Assembly (NCBI GenBank): GCA_003427395.1
Contig: BFEA01000046.1
Location: 1,780,833-1,810,971, forward strand
Length of the DNA: 30,139 nt
Source: Chara braunii
Taxonomy: Eukaryota > Streptophyta > Charophyceae > Charales > Characeae
Direction of reading: 5' to 3'
In this document: one piece after another, positions 30,136 to 30,139 of the stretch
Layout of the letters: the number at the start of each line of letters is the position of its first letter
How positions within the stretch are numbered: position 1 is the stretch's first letter
The notes under the pieces: model-generated
Told to the model about the DNA's origin: nothing
Databases searched by the model: none
Seen by the model: only the letters and a program-made list of their open reading frames with translations
Program-made: the position numbers and the translations under genes

Positions 30136-30139
30136 CGTG
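30082..30139. repeat. GT/GC microsatellite at window end
   Basis: An alternating GT run with GC interruptions reaches the last base. The window is cut inside it. Confidence 0.97.

Overview
This window reads as a gene-poor, transposon-filled stretch of a large eukaryotic nuclear genome. I find no intact host gene, no rRNA and no canonical tRNA. Chromodomain-type Ty3/gypsy retrotransposons, many small terminal-inverted-repeat elements, long microsatellites and degenerate minisatellites suggest a plant or streptophyte alga. The gag and pol style reminded me of charophyte (Chara-like) repeats, but that is an impression from memory and is not proved here.

Layout. 1-80 is a CT/GT microsatellite. 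81-3532 holds no recognisable gene, only short repeats and a perfect 58-bp palindrome. 3533-11013 is a decayed Ty3/gypsy chromovirus on the minus strand, in the order gag, protease, reverse transcriptase (RT), RNase H, integrase and chromodomain-like tail. It has stops, frameshifts, lost catalytic residues and a 343-bp inverted-repeat element inserted in RT. Its two ends share only about 125 bp. 11014-12260 is microsatellites and a tandem duplication. 12260-14150 is an AT-rich repeat array with one inverted copy, interrupted by two small elements. 15088-16752 is a nest: one small element inside another, with a microsatellite-rich block inside that. 16767-18290 is a plus-strand remnant of a second Ty3-type pol (integrase).

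18300-22900 is mostly non-coding and carries 79-bp, GTCCCG-rich, 52-bp and 33-bp minisatellites. 23024-24752 is a broken coding-like region whose last part is duplicated in a 560-bp tandem repeat. In its first unit lies a Nextera mate-pair junction adapter (about 23813-23842) flanked by a 168-bp artificial duplication. This is a library or assembly error, not biology. 25040-25890 has short coding-like scraps. 27300-27944 is a Gag-like pseudogene. 28680-28935 and 29151-29300 are minisatellites, 29725-29834 is a probable tRNA-derived SINE with an 11-bp target duplication, and the window ends in a GT/GC microsatellite.

No pathway or operon is present; the story is nested insertion and decay. The most interesting biology is a set of small elements with 7-8-bp target duplications. 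They share a core (clear in three, weaker in one), while the two arms of each copy match each other but not the arms of the other copies.
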